From Larix kaempferi (taxonomy: Eukaryota > Streptophyta > Pinopsida > Pinales > Pinaceae), in NCBI GenBank assembly GCA_027924585.1, contig BSBM01000592.1:4818001-4882000 (forward strand): a stretch of DNA of 64,000 nt, given 5' to 3'. The notes under the pieces were generated by a model that saw only the letters and a program-made list of their open reading frames with translations, had not been told where the DNA came from and searched no databases. Of this stretch, positions 45,672 through 58,728 are shown piece after piece. A program made the position numbers and the translations under genes. How positions within the stretch are numbered: the stretch's first letter is position 1; each line of letters starts with the position of its first letter.

Positions 45672-46775
45672 TGTAATATCCTGATTTTGACCCCATTTCA
45701 TTAAAATGTAAATGATGTAAATATGCTTGTGTGAATTCCTAGTGCGGAGCTCAAGGCCAAGGCCCGATTAGTGAATGGATAGGCATGTGTGATGTTATAT
45801 TTTAGTTGGATTGTTTGGTTGGATTATTATGCCTAATTCGAAATGTATGTAAATAGTATGTTTACGATTAATGGAATGGTCCAACAATGGTTGTGTGAAG
45901 AGCACCAAAGGGGCTATGATTCCACCAGAGGGGAAGAGGAAGGGGGCCTATGGGAAACACGATCCTATGCTGCCATTTTTCAACATTAGAACTCACCCTA
46001 AATTATGTCATGTGATGAGAATAATCCAATTATATCCTTTTGACCATTTTTCCAATCATTTATTGCACAATTGGGGTTGGTGAGAAAAGTCACCTCAGGT
46101 AGTTATTGAAGCATGGGGCTAACTACACTTTTGTGACAATTATGTCAGCTGTCAGCCGTCCTATTTCTTCTATGGTCATAAGCCACGTCAGCTGTCTTTT
46201 CACCCTTACCTCATATCCTTAGAGCCAACCCTCTTTTGATGATCATTATTCCACTCTCACTCTCTCATGCAAGCTGCTTGACTATGTAGAGTTACCATGG
46301 CTGCCCATGTCCATTACTAGACTGTGTATTAAACCCAGAAATTCAAATTAGAAGACAGAGATGCATTTTTGGAAGGGTGTATAGAAGCATGTAGGCATTT
46401 CTTTCACCCTGGTGGACTCATAGCCCAGCTTGGGGGTGGCCTCCTAGCATAAAGAGTATATGCTGGATGGAGTGCCTATGGTTGGGTGGAAAAGCACTCT
46501 TACACAACCACTTTCTTGGATATGCGTTGAATAAAGATAAGTACTCTCATGTATTTGAATCTGAATTGTTTTATTTGATGCCTGTGATGTTATGTTGATG
46601 TATTTTCATATTAGATGTGTGTGGATTGTTTTTAATTCCACTTTGCATGCTTAAATTACATTTTTCACACACTCTATTGTTGAAAATCGTATTATGGGCT
46701 TGGGGCGAATTTTTAGAGCCCAGGTTTGGCCAACGTCCCCTCCCGATGGTCGAATTGGGTGAGGGGGACGTTACA
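45672..46775 (+). repeat. 5' LTR of the large non-coding element
   Basis: Starts TGTAATATCCTG and ends GGGGGACGTTACA. Confidence 0.92.
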
Positions 46776-46778
46776 GAG

Positions 46779-46790
46779 TGGTATCAGAGC
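46779..46790 (+). other. Primer-binding site
   Basis: TGGTATCAGAGC, an exact initiator-Met site three bases after the 5' LTR. Confidence 0.93.
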
Positions 46791-49700
46791 TTTTGGTTGC
46801 AATGTCGGAGCTGTATGGGACAAAAATCATGATCTACAGGCAATAGGATCAGAAATAGTTGTGCAGGGTTAAGTTCTGTTGAATGGTTGTTAAATGAGTT
46901 TAGTTGTTTATGTAAGCTATACTACTTCTTTTTTTTCTTAGCCCAACTACCCTTGGCATTAAGTTCTATGGCACCTTAATTGACTTATGTTATTCCATGC
47001 ATTAATAAGTTCCATTAAACTATGTACACTATAGTTAACCGACTTGGAGTAAGCTTAAAAAACAATTTCGAACTTTCCCTGTTATGGACCAATGAAAACC
47101 TTGCATAAAAACCTGAAATTTTGAAATTTGGAAAATTTTGGTTGGGCCTCACCCATGCCAGGTTGGAGGGTGATGTGGAGGAGCCACATGGGAAGGTTGT
47201 TCGACGTGGAGGAGATCCGTGGGCAGAGGGTGCGACATGGACCAACCACATCAGCCCTGGGTGCGCAGGAAACCATGTGGGAGGAAGTGCGAAAGTAGTT
47301 TCACAATGGGTGAAGGTGGTTTCCCTTACCACTCTCCCAACTTGTGAAATCATGTGGTGCCGACACATGGAAGGTAGTTTACGATTTCGAAACCACCCTT
47401 CCTTTCCTCCTAGCGCACATGTTGGCAATGCGAAACGGATGTGGGTCGGTTATCTTTCGCCTATCGATCAACGAATGTTGATCTTTTCCACCGTTTAACC
47501 GTATTCCACCGGTCACATTGCGGTGTTATATCCCTTGCTTCTTTTCGAGCGGAACCCGCCTCCACCATATATCTCACTTTCCACTTCAATCTGAACCGTT
47601 GAACTTGTCCCCTATTTAACCACGTCTTAACAGTTATTTCTTCGATTTGGATGTGTTATATTCCTCGCTTCTTCCTCCTGCGAAACTTACCTCCACTGTC
47701 GATCTTGATCTCTACTCCAATCTGAACCGTTGATCTATAATCGTTCTGCAGAACGCGCCAAAAACTAGGGAGGGTTTCTGAAGGGTGTGAATCAAGGTAA
47801 ACACAACGTTTTTCACAGGCGATTCTTAGGTGCCCGAAATCGAAAATCGCAGTTGATGTTATGCGCCAGATTTCCCAAAATTGAAAATTGCAAGCCCCCT
47901 TGACCCTCGTCGTCCCTCGGAGATAGTCATTGATTGTGAGAGAATTCTGTGGCTGACATAAATTGTCAATATGGATTGTCTCCATAATGCATGGAAATTG
48001 TTTTGTGTATTTCTAAGAATGTAATGAGGCATCCCATGTGTGAATCAGGTATGTGGTTCAGAATTGTGGAAAATATTTCCATGAGAAAGGAAATAAAGTA
48101 TCGCATTTGAATGAGGTGCAAGGGCATATAAGGGACCTTGAAAAAAATCCTTATGGAGTTGGAATGGAATCAATTGCAGTGCTCATAAGTGCAGGGAAGT
48201 TAAGAAAGGTCAAGTCGAACTTGGCCATAATTTCTGAAAGCAATTGGAGCAGTAAGGCAATGTCGATAAAGAGGAAAATTTCTCACCCTAAGATAATTTA
48301 TGTTTATAGCATAACAATTGTATGCTTGGAAATAGCAAGTAGGAATGTTATACATGAGTATATGCATTGAATTGTTGCTTGGTGAGAAAATCATAGCTAA
48401 TGATTCCTTGTGTGCTTGTTAAGAGGCCAGGAAATTGGATCAACTATGATGTGGAAGAGGAATTCCCTGTTATGATGGGGAATTGGAAGGGAGAATCCCT
48501 CCACTACCCTCTTGCTATTGTATTTATAATTATGAAGTTGTCATGCATATAAATTTTGACATAGGGACGTTGGAAATGCAAGAGATTAGTAGTTTAAATG
48601 CATATGAATTAGTGGGCATGATTAAAGAGTCATTGCATAGCACATGTGAATTGCTTATGTATGGGCATAATGTTGCATATGGGTAAAGGTAGTGAAGTTA
48701 CACATGCAGTATCCCATTAATGGTATTGCCTATGGTTGATGACAATTAATGTTTTTGATAATGGTTGTAGGAATCTGACCATAGAAGCATGACTGAAAAT
48801 GCAAAGAAGTCACAACATGTGACCGGAAAACCTTGAGAGGGAAGGCTGGAGTAATGATTCATGATCAAAAGATTGGAAAAGGGACCGTGTAGCCTTGGTA
48901 AGAGGCCAACTGATCGGTTAACATCAAGAGATGTTAATGACGACCATGCAGGTAATGGTTATTTGTGCTTAATTGCATGAATGTTGAAAGAGGATTTGGT
49001 AAGATCCCTTCAAATATGTTTAAACTATGTTGATTTGGATTGCATGTGGTACTGAGTTCTTGAATGTGGATGTCATCCTACCAAGTATGGTGAGGTGTGG
49101 GTAAGTGAAGGTAAGGATCCTTACACCCTATAGTTTCTTAGAAACCTCAATGCATTAATATGAAATTATATCATGCCATTTGTGTATGTTGGTTATGAGT
49201 TTGATAACCAAAGCAAGTAAGGACTTATGGCAGTGTTATGATAGAACGAATGACATGACAATATAGTATTCATGAATCAGTGCAAGGTGGCATTGAGTGG
49301 ATATGCATTAAGAAATTTTATAAATCTTGTGGTTGCATTGAGTGAATGCACATGAAAAGTTTGTGGAAATGTTATAAAGGTGCATGCATGAGTATGGGTG
49401 CACATGTTGGGATGCATTGTGTGAAGGCATGGTTGTGGTGTATATTCATGGGAATTTAACCAGTAGATGAAATGATGAATTAATGATAATTCTGAGATCA
49501 TTTCATGAGCTAATATGAATGCAAGAGAAGGATTGCATGAAGAAGGTAGTCATGTTGATGGTCTACTAGAGTGATCTGTTGAAAGGACAGAGTTGCATAA
49601 AATGATATGGCTGTGAAGTAATGAATATTGGAGTTTTTATTTAAATTGCAAGGATAATGTGACTGTGTATAACAATTTTATTATGATAATGATGCATATA

Positions 49701-52600
49701 TAGATACATATATTTCATTTCATTTCAAATGTTAATGGCTGAAAGTTTTTGAATTATTGAGTGTTATAATTCTGAGATGACTTCAGTGATTGTTGTAGAA
49801 ATGAGAAGATTATTTGCATAGATACTTAGAATGTGTTTGGTTGATTGAAAGTTTCAGATTTCAGGTAGGAATATCTTGAGAATGGCTATATGAGGATAAG
49901 ACCATAGTAAAGACTGGCATCTACCATTTGCATAAGCCAAAGGTTATGAGAAGGTTCTCATGGTTGTGAAATTTAACTTATGCATGGAACGTATTTGAGA
50001 TTTTGCTAATAACTGCTAATGACTATATGGCTTATATAAATTGTGTTAGGAGGACATGCTGTAGGTGGATGTCCATGTATGGTATCAAGTGTAAAACCAT
50101 AATGGACAGATTGATACCACTTACAAGATCCAAACAATATGAGGATGGCCTCATGGTTAAACAAAAAAATTCCTGTAGGAGATAGAATTGTAAATTCATG
50201 TTTGAATTTAATTATTAATGGCATTGACTGATTAGAGAAATCAGATTTGAATTTGATTGTTAAATGTTGTTGATTGTTTGGTTGTTTGAGGACTGTGTCA
50301 GGAAGACACCTTGCTGGAAGACCATGTGTGATGGCCTGCAAAAGCCAAACTCCATGGGAAGGATCCCATGCTTTGGAAATGGGTTTCAGGTGAAACGCCA
50401 TTGTAAATTTTGATAATATATCAGCTGCACTGCGTGTTGGAAAACCATGTTAGTGAGATGGTAAAATTATTCCAAGAAGGCATGTGTGGGTTATGGAACA
50501 TGAAAATATTGGGGTGGAAAACTGAAGAACTGTTGACTTAGAGAAGGGAGCCCCCATTCTTCGCAAATGAAGAAAAGATACATCTGCAAAACAAATGAGT
50601 ATTATGCAACCCTAACTAAGAATATATGTGTCTAGTTATTGGATTTAATATGCAGAGCTTGTTTTATTATTTCATTGTTATTCCATACTGCTTGAGTGTG
50701 AATAGGGCCTACATGACTCACATCAGAAAGGGATGCATACCTTTCGGGTGCTGGGTTATGTTAGGGTTGTCATAGTGACTACACCCTAAGGGAATGGACG
50801 CATTCCTGGTGTTTCAATACTTGATAGTGAATGTTATGAAATATGGTTACAATTTTAGAGAAGCAATACTAATGAGTTTGCTTATCCTTTTTGTGTTGTC
50901 AGCTGACATAGATGCAATTTGGTGTTGCACATTAAGAGGCAAAGTGAAGAAGGGTACTCAGGAGGACTGTACGGGCATTGGTAACCTTTCTACGCTCACA
51001 CTAAAGAACACTAGAAGGGATGGATAGGCCCGGGGACCCGTGTAAAATAAAAGGGGTATCATCCTTGTGTAGTGTGAGTGGGTATTGTGGGGCCATGCTA
51101 GCCTACAGTCAAGAAAATTACCTATAGATTTCCTAGAGGGAACCACTGGTTTGCATAGGAGGAGGAGTGCCATCCTTGTGTGGATGAAGAGTTGATGTGT
51201 GTGTGAAAGTGTGGTGATATTGATGAAGGAATAAAATCTTGATCAGTTCAACAGTAAGGTGGGGTACCGAGACTGACTGGAAACCCTGAGATGCCTATGG
51301 CTCTGTAGTAGAGACTTGACCTAGAAATGGTCGTGGTGCAGTTTCCTTCCATTGGATGATGACCGAGATGGATGTCCTAGCTTGGAAATGGAGAGGGAAA
51401 ACCAGGTATGGGACTAGTTTGGCACCACCAATGCTTAGTAAATCCAGTCGGTGCACTGGTTGGGAATTTAATGTTGTGGAGTAGCCGACGTGCTGGCCCA
51501 ACATTCCTTAAATACTTGATAAACCTAGTCAACATATTGGCTTAGCATATTGATAAATGGGATGCCTGATAAACCCATTCGGCATACTGGCTTGGCATTT
51601 CCTATTTGAATGATTGTGGAGTAGCCTGCGTGCTGGCCCAACATTAGTTATTGTATCCACAGGCAATCTAAGGCTTGTAAAGCAAATAAGGAGCACGTGG
51701 AATAAAGTGAAGGCATCTAATACAAATAAGTATTTGGTTACCTTGCAACTTCTTGCATATTTAATATGAATATACGTGTGTACATGATTTGGTTATGATT
51801 TCATAAAACTCTTGTTTAGAGATAAACCTTATGAAAATAAACTAAACATGTGAATTGATTCAATGTTTGAGTGTAGGTATTGCTGGAAGCAAGAACCTTG
51901 AAGGCATCCTAAGGATGCATGTGGACATGTGACTGTCCTGGAGAGCTCAGTATGAGCAGTAATTTAAGATGGTGCTAGTGGACTTGTGTGGGTCCTAGCA
52001 ACCAAAGGTTATGAAGGCAACAATGCGGAAGGGTTCCCTGGTTGAAAATCCTTAGACAGACCTTAAACACTAAGTGTCATAGCCAAGAAGGGAAAGTCAA
52101 GCATTCACATTGAAGTGAAAGAGGATAAAAAGCATGAAACCACAGTGGTGGTGTGGCTCCGGATTGGAACAAGACTAAGAGGGGGAAACTCTTACTCTTC
52201 TCTTTCCTTTTTGATTGATGCATTTTAGAAAATAGAAAATTGTGGAATGCATGTTATGGCTGAAGGTTGATTGTGTTTATTTGCTTGAAATAAATTGTGA
52301 ATGCTGAAATAGTTAATTCCCTATGAGAGGATGAACATGGATGAGTTCGTGTGTATTTTGGCAAAGCATGAAAAGTTTGGAAGTCTCATGAATAGAGCAT
52401 GGGCTCTCCATGTCAATTGGGCAATTAATTGAATGATTTGTAATTTTTATGTTATGCTTGGCCTAACAAGAATTGCAACGATGAATTTCATAGGTGAGAA
52501 ATTGAAAACAATTGGTTGTAGTTGTTATAAGACCAATGGTGTTGAAAAACAAAGTGTAGGAAGCTGTGCGCATTAACCATGGAATAATACCAAAAGCTAT
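46791..52600 (+). other. Interior of the large element, no coding domain
   Basis: 5.8 kb without a recognisable protein domain. Small open frames (for example 47,121-47,498 and 48,053-48,370) look like chance. At 51,437-51,650 the phrases GTGGAGTAGCC.RCGTGCTGGCCCAACATT and AAACC..GTCGGCATACTGG-like words recur two to four times, with the sites GTGCACTGG, CATACTGG and CATATTGG alternating. Confidence 0.6.
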
Positions 52601-52609
52601 TGGATTTAG

Positions 52610-53048
52610 ATTAAAATATTCTTCAAATGATTACCAAGACCCAAGAAAATATTGGAGAGATGCTCAAGCTACAGAAGTAGCAAAATGAGATGAACCATAA
52701 GGTTTTGCAGGACTCTATTTGTCTGCAAATAGAGGTGAAAAGCATTCTAGGAGAAAACAGTAGTGGGAAGGAAAGTGGATCAATGAAGAAACATTCATCC
52801 AATCATCCCATTAAGAAACGTTCCAGGATGGAAGACTCTGGGGAAAAGGAGCAAGTAAAGAAAAAGTAGCCACTAAAATGTTGGGAACGTCGAGGAAATC
52901 ATTGCCTCTGCAAGTTCCCAATAAAGGATAGCAAGAAGAATTGTAGCCACGAAGTTTCCCGACTTGTGGATCAGCTGGAAGGTCAAAGTCAGCAAGAGAA
53001 ACCTGTTGACACCAAGGACTTGGTCCTGGAAGGTCAAAGTAAAAGATG
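52610..53048 (+). pseudogene. gag-like remnant of the large element
   Basis: Coding-like helical sequence (TKTQENIGEMLKLQK, MNHKVLQDSICLQIEVKSIL) is followed by a basic patch (SNHPIKKRSRMEDSGEKEQVKKK), then a damaged zinc knuckle. The latter, KCWERRGNHCLCKFP at about 52,877-52,921, corresponds to C-W-E-C-G-G-N-H-Y-x-x-x-C-P, with two Cys replaced (Arg and Phe). The tail is Gln/Lys-rich. There are two stops. This is the part of gypsy-type gag that includes the nucleocapsid, so the element family once carried gag. It sits directly before the polypurine tract and 3' LTR, which means pol was lost or never present. Confidence 0.65.
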
Positions 53049-53143
53049 AAATGGATGACAAACCTGTCACATTTTGTGAATTTTTGGACATGTGTAAAGT
53101 GTGTATGTATTCCTAAGTATTGGAACATCGAGTACCGTGTTAT

Positions 53144-53160
53144 TCCAAGGGGGAGGGGAT
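53144..53160 (+). other. Polypurine tract of the large element
   Basis: AAGGGGGAGGGGAT directly before the 3' LTR; it is the expected primer for plus-strand DNA. Confidence 0.85.
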
Positions 53161-54265
53161 TGTAATATCCCGATTTTGACCCCATTTCATTAAAATGTAA
53201 ATGATGTAAATATGCTTGTGTGAATTCCTATTGCGGAGCTCAAGGGCAAGGCCCGACTAGTGAATGGATAGGCATGTGTGATGTTATATTTTAGTTGGAC
53301 TGTCTGGTTGGCTTATTATGCCTAATTCGAAATGTATGTAAATATTATGTTGAGGATTAATGGAATGGTCCAACAATGGTCGTGTGAAGAGAACCAAGGG
53401 GGCTATGATTCCACCAGAGGGGAAGAGGAAGGGGGCCTATGGGAAACACAATCATATGCTACCATTTGTTAACATTAGAACTCACCCTAAATTCTGTCAT
53501 GTGATGAGGATAAGCCAATTATCTCCTTTTGACCATTTTTCCAATCATTTATTGCACAATTGTGGTTGGTGGGAAAATTCACCTCATGTAGTTATTGAAG
53601 CATGGGGCTGACTGCACTTTTGTGATAGTTATGTCAGCTGTCAGCCATCCTGTTTCTTCTATGGTCAGAAGCCATGTCAGTTGTCTTTTCACCCTTACAT
53701 CATATACTTAGATTCAACCCTCTTTTGATGATCATTATTCCACTCTCACTCTCTCGTGCAAGATTATACACTACGTAGAGTTACCATGGTTTCCCATGTC
53801 CATTACTAGACTATATATTAAACCCAAAAATTTGAATTAGAAGAAAGAGATGCTTTTTTGGAAGGGTAGATAGAAGCCTGTAGGCATTTCCTTCTCCCCG
53901 GTGGACTCATAGCCCATCTTGGGGGTGGCCTCCCAACATAAAGAGTATATGCTGGATGGAGTGCCTATGGTTGGGTGGAAAAGTGCTCTTACATAGTTAG
54001 TTGATTGGATCTGCATTGAATAAAGCTAAGTACTCTCATGTATTTGAAACTAAACTGTTTTATTTGATGCCTGTAATGTTATGCTGATGTATTTTCATAT
54101 TAAATGTGTGTGGATTTTTTTAAATTCTGTTGTGCATGATTAAATTACATTTATGCATACATTCTATTGTTGAAAATCCTATTATGGGCTTGGGGTGAAT
54201 ATTTAGAGCCCAGGTTTGGCCTACGTCCCCTCCCGATGGTCGGATTGGGTGAGGGGGACGTTACA
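53161..54265 (+). repeat. 3' LTR of the large non-coding element
   Basis: Starts TGTAATATCCCG and ends GGGGGACGTTACA. It is about 91% identical to the 5' LTR by hand count. Confidence 0.92.
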
Positions 54266-54270
54266 GTAGG

Positions 54271-54830
54271 GTGCTTCAAGGAGTCAAATGTAGCACCGAT
54301 GCTTAGGTGGTCTATAACACTAAAAGGTTGGTAAAAGTGATTTTTCCATGCAATATTTTTTATATTTTACCCTATTACGGTCAAGGATGATTTTAAGAAC
54401 CCCCCTTAAATTTATATGTATTAAAAATGGGTGAATCCCCATAATACACGAAAACGTGTGAAGGCTATTTTATCAATAATATAATATATATATATAATTT
54501 TTTGGTGAATCTTTCACGGAATTATAAAATCTTGTAAATTTTGGGAGAATCTTTAAAAAAATTATAAAAGTTTTGGCGAATCTTTCACATAATTATAAAA
54601 TCTTGTGAAACCTTAGAAAATGTTACACTAAACTATAAATATTTGTAAAGTCTTGAAAAAATGGTTCAAGTTTAAAGGATTTTGCAGTCATTAAAGACAA
54701 TGCCAATGCACACTTTGAAGCCCTTTCAATGGAAGAAGAAGAGATAGATCTTGAATCAACACAAATCATGTTAGAAAATATACCCCATTTGGTCTCCGAT
54801 GGTAAAAATGAGGAACTAATACAGTAAACA
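54271..54830. repeat. Degenerate AT-rich tandem words
   Basis: TTTTGG(T/C)GAATCTTTCAC..AATTATAAAATCTTGTRAA-type words recur about three times at 54,500-54,620. No gene. Confidence 0.5.
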
Positions 54831-54834
54831 GAAG

Positions 54835-55980
54835 AAGAAAAAATTATAAAGGCCATTTGGGAACTTCCCCTTATAAGGCTCTGGGGCCTAAAAACTTCTC
54901 CATCCATTTCTATAAGTCCCATTAGTTTATCATCAAATTGGACCTAAAATGCATGTTATTGAATGCTCAAAAAAAGACATAAATTAGGGGGTAGTACCGG
55001 ATCCTCATTCTTAGCTCTTATTCTGAAATAGGCAAGCCCATCTTCGTTCAAGAAATTTCAACCCATTTCTCTATTCAATTACTCCTATAATATCTTAACC
55101 AAAATAATGGCTAGTAGAATTCATAAGATGCTCTTGGCGATAATCTCCAATGATTAGGATGGTTTCATGGAGAAGAGACATATTATAGACAATATAATTA
55201 TGGTTCAAGAGACAATCCATTCTAACAAAGAAAACAATAGACAAAGGTATGATCATAACAAATAAAACAAAAGACAAAAGTACGATCATAAAAGTCAACA
55301 TGGCCAATTTATTTGACCAAGTAAAACATTCATTCTTGTTTAATGTCCTTTATAAATTTGGGTTAAATAATCATTTTGTTCAGTGGGTTCAAGCTTGCAT
55401 CAATGGCCCCTTTATTTTTCCCTTATTCAATGGGAGGCCCACTTATTTTTTTTAAAAGCAATATGGGAATGACATAAGATTTCCCTCTCTCCCCTTTTAT
55501 GCATCATAATGGCCGTGGAACTGAGTAGAAATATGGAGTTTGAATAGATATTTTGCAACCTTCATGGAATCAAATTTTCCAAAGGGGTCAAAGCAATGAA
55601 CCACTCACATTTCACTGATAATACTCTTCCACTAGGAGGGAATAAATAGTGATGAATTAGAGATTTAGAGTGTATTGTATAACTGAGTCCTCAATGCATC
55701 AAGTGGGGAGGAAAATAATCGAAAAAGATAAATATATGACTAAAACATCAACCCACTTCTCCTTTGATCCATCTCTAGAATTTTGCAATTTCCTAGCTCT
55801 GAAACATGGACCAATTTCAAGTATCTTGGAATATCTATTTATCTCAACAATAGGCAACTATAAACATTTACAAGCTTATAATTCTTACAAATACAAGTTA
55901 TTTATTCAATCTAATGTTTATTCACCTCTTTCTTCGTGTAGGTGGATTTTTGGTCATATACAATTAGTGAAAGACTAAGA
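54835..55980 (+). pseudogene. LINE reverse transcriptase relic
   Basis: Blocks in order are EEEKIIKAIWELP then YKALGPKNFSIHFYKSH (usually K-A-P-G-P-D-G-F), ISTHFSIQ..NQNNG, NILTKIMASRIHKMLLAIIS and DGFMEKRHIIDNIIMVQETIHS (the S-G-F-V-x-G-R-x-I-x-D-N-I block). An open frame from 55,249 follows (IKVNMANLFDQVKHSFLFNVLYKFG, usually IKxDMxxAFDxV, catalytic Asp changed to Asn). After 55,455 SHFTDNTLPLGG stands where the F-A-D-D-x-L box should be. Frames shift repeatedly. LINE RT copies element RNA at the target site. The YxDD-type box is damaged, so it is dead. 5' endonuclease and 3' end are not visible. Confidence 0.8.
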
Positions 55981-57194
55981 CTATCTTTGATGTCCAAAAT
56001 ACTATAGTTGTTGATCTCTTTAGGATCTTCTATGAAGAGATCAATAATAACTTAGTTGTGCTCATTTGCTAAATGAAACGGGATAAATACAACAAACAAA
56101 AATAAAAATAAAAATAAAATACACCCATCAAACCTCAGGCATGCATCCATGTCAAAACAGGTGCACAAAGATTCGAGAATTTCTCTAGTCAAATGACCTC
56201 CCTTAGTTTTAACCTCCATTCAAAACTGCAATATGTTTAGTGTTTGGTAGAGACATGGAGCCACATTCTATTAGTCTATTTTGAACAAAAATATCTTATC
56301 CAAGAGCATATATTTTGAAAAGGATCATGCATGACTCTTCAAAAATGGTAATAAGAAAACCAAGAACACAAGAAAAAGATAATTCAGACCCTACAGGGAA
56401 GCAATGCACTCAATTTCAATCTTTGCATTTAAGGGTAATGCTGCAACTTGATAAGTCGACCGAGATGGTGATGAAAAATCTGTATGAATAAAAGATGAAC
56501 TAGGTCAGATTTGTATAAAAATTCCTCCACATACATAAAAGCACTCATAATTGTTTCATCAATCAATTGAAACAAGGTAACATTTGCGTACAAGGTAAAA
56601 CTCAATGAGGTAGCTCAGACATTTAGATAATTGAAAACTCATATTTCAATATGAGAATAGATCAATCTGAAAAATTAGCATCACTACATCTTGACATGGA
56701 TCAAACTGTTTCATATATTACAAATTTACACAGTGATCATAGAATCAAAGAATAATAGTAGATTACAACTACATATATGATACCCTAGCATATAGATTGA
56801 CCTCAAAATTGCAATGAAATTTACTTTGCACATGTTAGAACTAGTATTTCCATTAAAAAGCTCAATATATCTAATAATTATAACAATAATGAAATTTTAT
56901 ATGGAAAACAAGAATTGATGGAATAGGTTCCAACAGAAACCTCCAAGCAATCCTTCTACAAATCTAAGAAGGTTGAGTAGCTGATAATCCACTAATCCCA
57001 TCTTAAAAAATCTCCAATAATTTAAGACTATCTTAACTAATGTGAATTGAGTCTATAATTTTGAGTGCACATGCTGATGACAATATTGCACTTACAGAAG
57101 AGGCTTGAGGCTAGTGAACACATCCAACATGTGGAGTTGTAGGGACCTCACTGGATGTCTTAAAAGAATAAAATGTTGTTGAGTGACACACGGG
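55981..57194. other. No gene seen
   Basis: AT-rich, nothing recognised. Confidence 0.35.
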
Positions 57195-57480
57195 GTCTCT
57201 CATGAATCCATCTACACTATTACAATTACTAAACTTTAACAATGCATATGGATTCAAAGACCCTCTAGAAAGGGTTCTTTGAATCCATCTGCAGTGTTAA
57301 AATTTAGTAAATCGTAACAATTCATCGTCAAAATTGTGATTTTACATTGCTAAGTAATATAATTAACGTCACTCAGGTCTCTAAATCCATCTATAATGTT
57401 ACACCATTTTAACACTGCAGATGGATTCAGAGACCCTTAGGTCTCTGAATCCATCTGCAGTGTTAAAATTTAGTAAAGTG
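57195..57480. repeat. Nested palindromes built from one motif
   Basis: The word GTCTCT.AATCCATCT.CA.TGTTA appears at about 57,195, 57,275, 57,375 and 57,440, and inverted at about 57,233 and 57,407. The strongest pair is 57,407-57,435 and 57,440-57,468: 29 bp, perfect inverted match, 4-bp spacer. An older imperfect one is 57,226-57,310. It has no coding capacity and may be a MITE end or a rearranged inverted-repeat element. Confidence 0.8.
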
Positions 57481-57519
57481 TACAAATTCATTGTCAAAAT
57501 TGTAATTTTCCATTGCTAA

Positions 57520-57798
57520 TGTGACATGACTAAAAATGACTAACATAAATGACTAATTCATATCTTAGTTGTTGTTAGCTAGACATATTTGTATTCCTAT
57601 GACTAAATTGGTTGTTTACGTTAGTCATTTTTATTTAAGTCACTCGTTATCTAGTCGTATATTTTATCGCGTGGCTAAATTAGTCTTTTTTAGTTGATCA
57701 CTTAAAATTGCTCAATTTTGGTCGTTTATCCCTTGAAAAAGATGTGGAGACTAACTTTTTTATTCGCTTGGTGACTTATCTCTCATTTTGTACTAGTG
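57520..57798. mobile_element. CACTA-like transposon terminus (one end only)
   Basis: The right end reads, on the minus strand, CACTAGTACAAAATGAG, like the CACTA-family terminus. Inward, TGACTAA/TTAGTCA words recur at least eight times in both orientations, as in subterminal repeat zones. The opposite end was not found. Confidence 0.45.
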
Positions 57799-58075
57799 GA
57801 GAGAAAGGAAAAACAAGTGCTCCTAGACCATATTCTAGTGTTTTTTGTATCTTTGGCACTTGTTATTGTGATACCATGTGACCTTGGAATTGGTCCTAAG
57901 GTGTACAAAAAAACGTGCACCTAGGAGTACTCAAGAATTCCCTATATAGCCCAATCCTTTAAGCAATTGTTAATATGGATCACATGATCATTGTTTCCTT
58001 GGTAGGGTTTATAGAACTTAATCTATACACCACATAGTAGGGGCACATATTGTAGTTTAAATTGAGAGTGGGGAA
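57799..58075. other. No gene seen
   Basis: AT-rich spacer; nothing recognised. Confidence 0.35.
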
Positions 58076-58718
58076 TGTTAGTTTTTCATCATTTAATTCA
58101 ATATGATCTAGGATCTTAACTGAGAGAACAACATGTACAACATATCAAACACAAGAGACAAGAGACACAAAGCATTTCACCGAAGAAAACCAAGAAGGTG
58201 AAAAACCCCGCAACTTCCTTAGAGATAGAATGAGCACCAATACAAATATCACAAATATCAAACCCCAAGATAAGTATAGTCTCCTAGCATCTGCTCCTCC
58301 TCCACTCATGTGCACTCCTCCTCTCTCTCACTAATGCGAAGTGAGTGAGTGAGTGAATGAATAGAATGAGAGAGTCACACTCTCTATTTATACAATGACT
58401 TGACTTGCCTTTTACTCTAACTGATCCAACCTCACTTAGGAGAGTCTAATAACACATTACCACTTGTCACTGGGCCAACCCCACTAGGGTGGTCTAATAA
58501 CCCTTTGACCCACACTGGGCCAACCCCTCTAAGGTGGTCTAATAACCCATCAAATATAAGTTACGACACTTACAATAATACTTGCGACACTTGCAAATAC
58601 AAATGACGACACTTCCAACCGGAAGAATAATACATCTCCATTGGGGATACAATAAAGTACAAATGTAATACATACAATATACATGTGAATATATTCTGAA
58701 GTTACAAATACATCAACA
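58076..58718 (-). repeat. 3' LTR of the copia element
   Basis: 643 bp with TGTTGATG..AACTAACA termini on the minus strand. The flank to the left is GGGAA (58,071-58,075), a candidate target duplication whose partner is outside the window. Confidence 0.85.
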
Positions 58719-58728
58719 CTCCCTCTTA
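58719..58728 (-). other. Polypurine tract of the copia element
   Basis: On the minus strand TAAGAGGGAG directly precedes TGTTGATG, the usual plant copia arrangement. Confidence 0.8.

Larger units (their letters stand above)
45672..54265 (+). mobile_element. Complete large non-coding LTR retrotransposon (LARD-like)
   Basis: The element is 8,594 bp. LTR 45,672-46,775 (1,104 bp) and LTR 53,161-54,265 (1,105 bp) bracket a 6,385-bp interior. GTAGG flanks both sides (45,667-45,671 and 54,266-54,270). The initiator-Met primer-binding site TGGTATCAGAGC is at 46,779-46,790 and a polypurine tract AAGGGGGAGGGGAT precedes the right LTR. My hand count gives roughly 98 differences between the LTRs, about 9%. 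The interior has no polymerase; only a gag-like remnant at the 3' end (52,610-53,048) has coding sense. It is therefore moved in trans or is a strongly decayed element. The solo LTR at 23.7 kb is of the same wider family. Confidence 0.92.

Noticed and set aside
47015-48394. Open frames of 64-137 residues inside the large LTR element
   Set aside because: Both strands, no domain and no shared frame; chance frames in non-coding interior.
54623-54922. Minus-strand 99-residue frame
   Set aside because: Antisense to the decayed LINE; sense strand carries the recognisable RT blocks.
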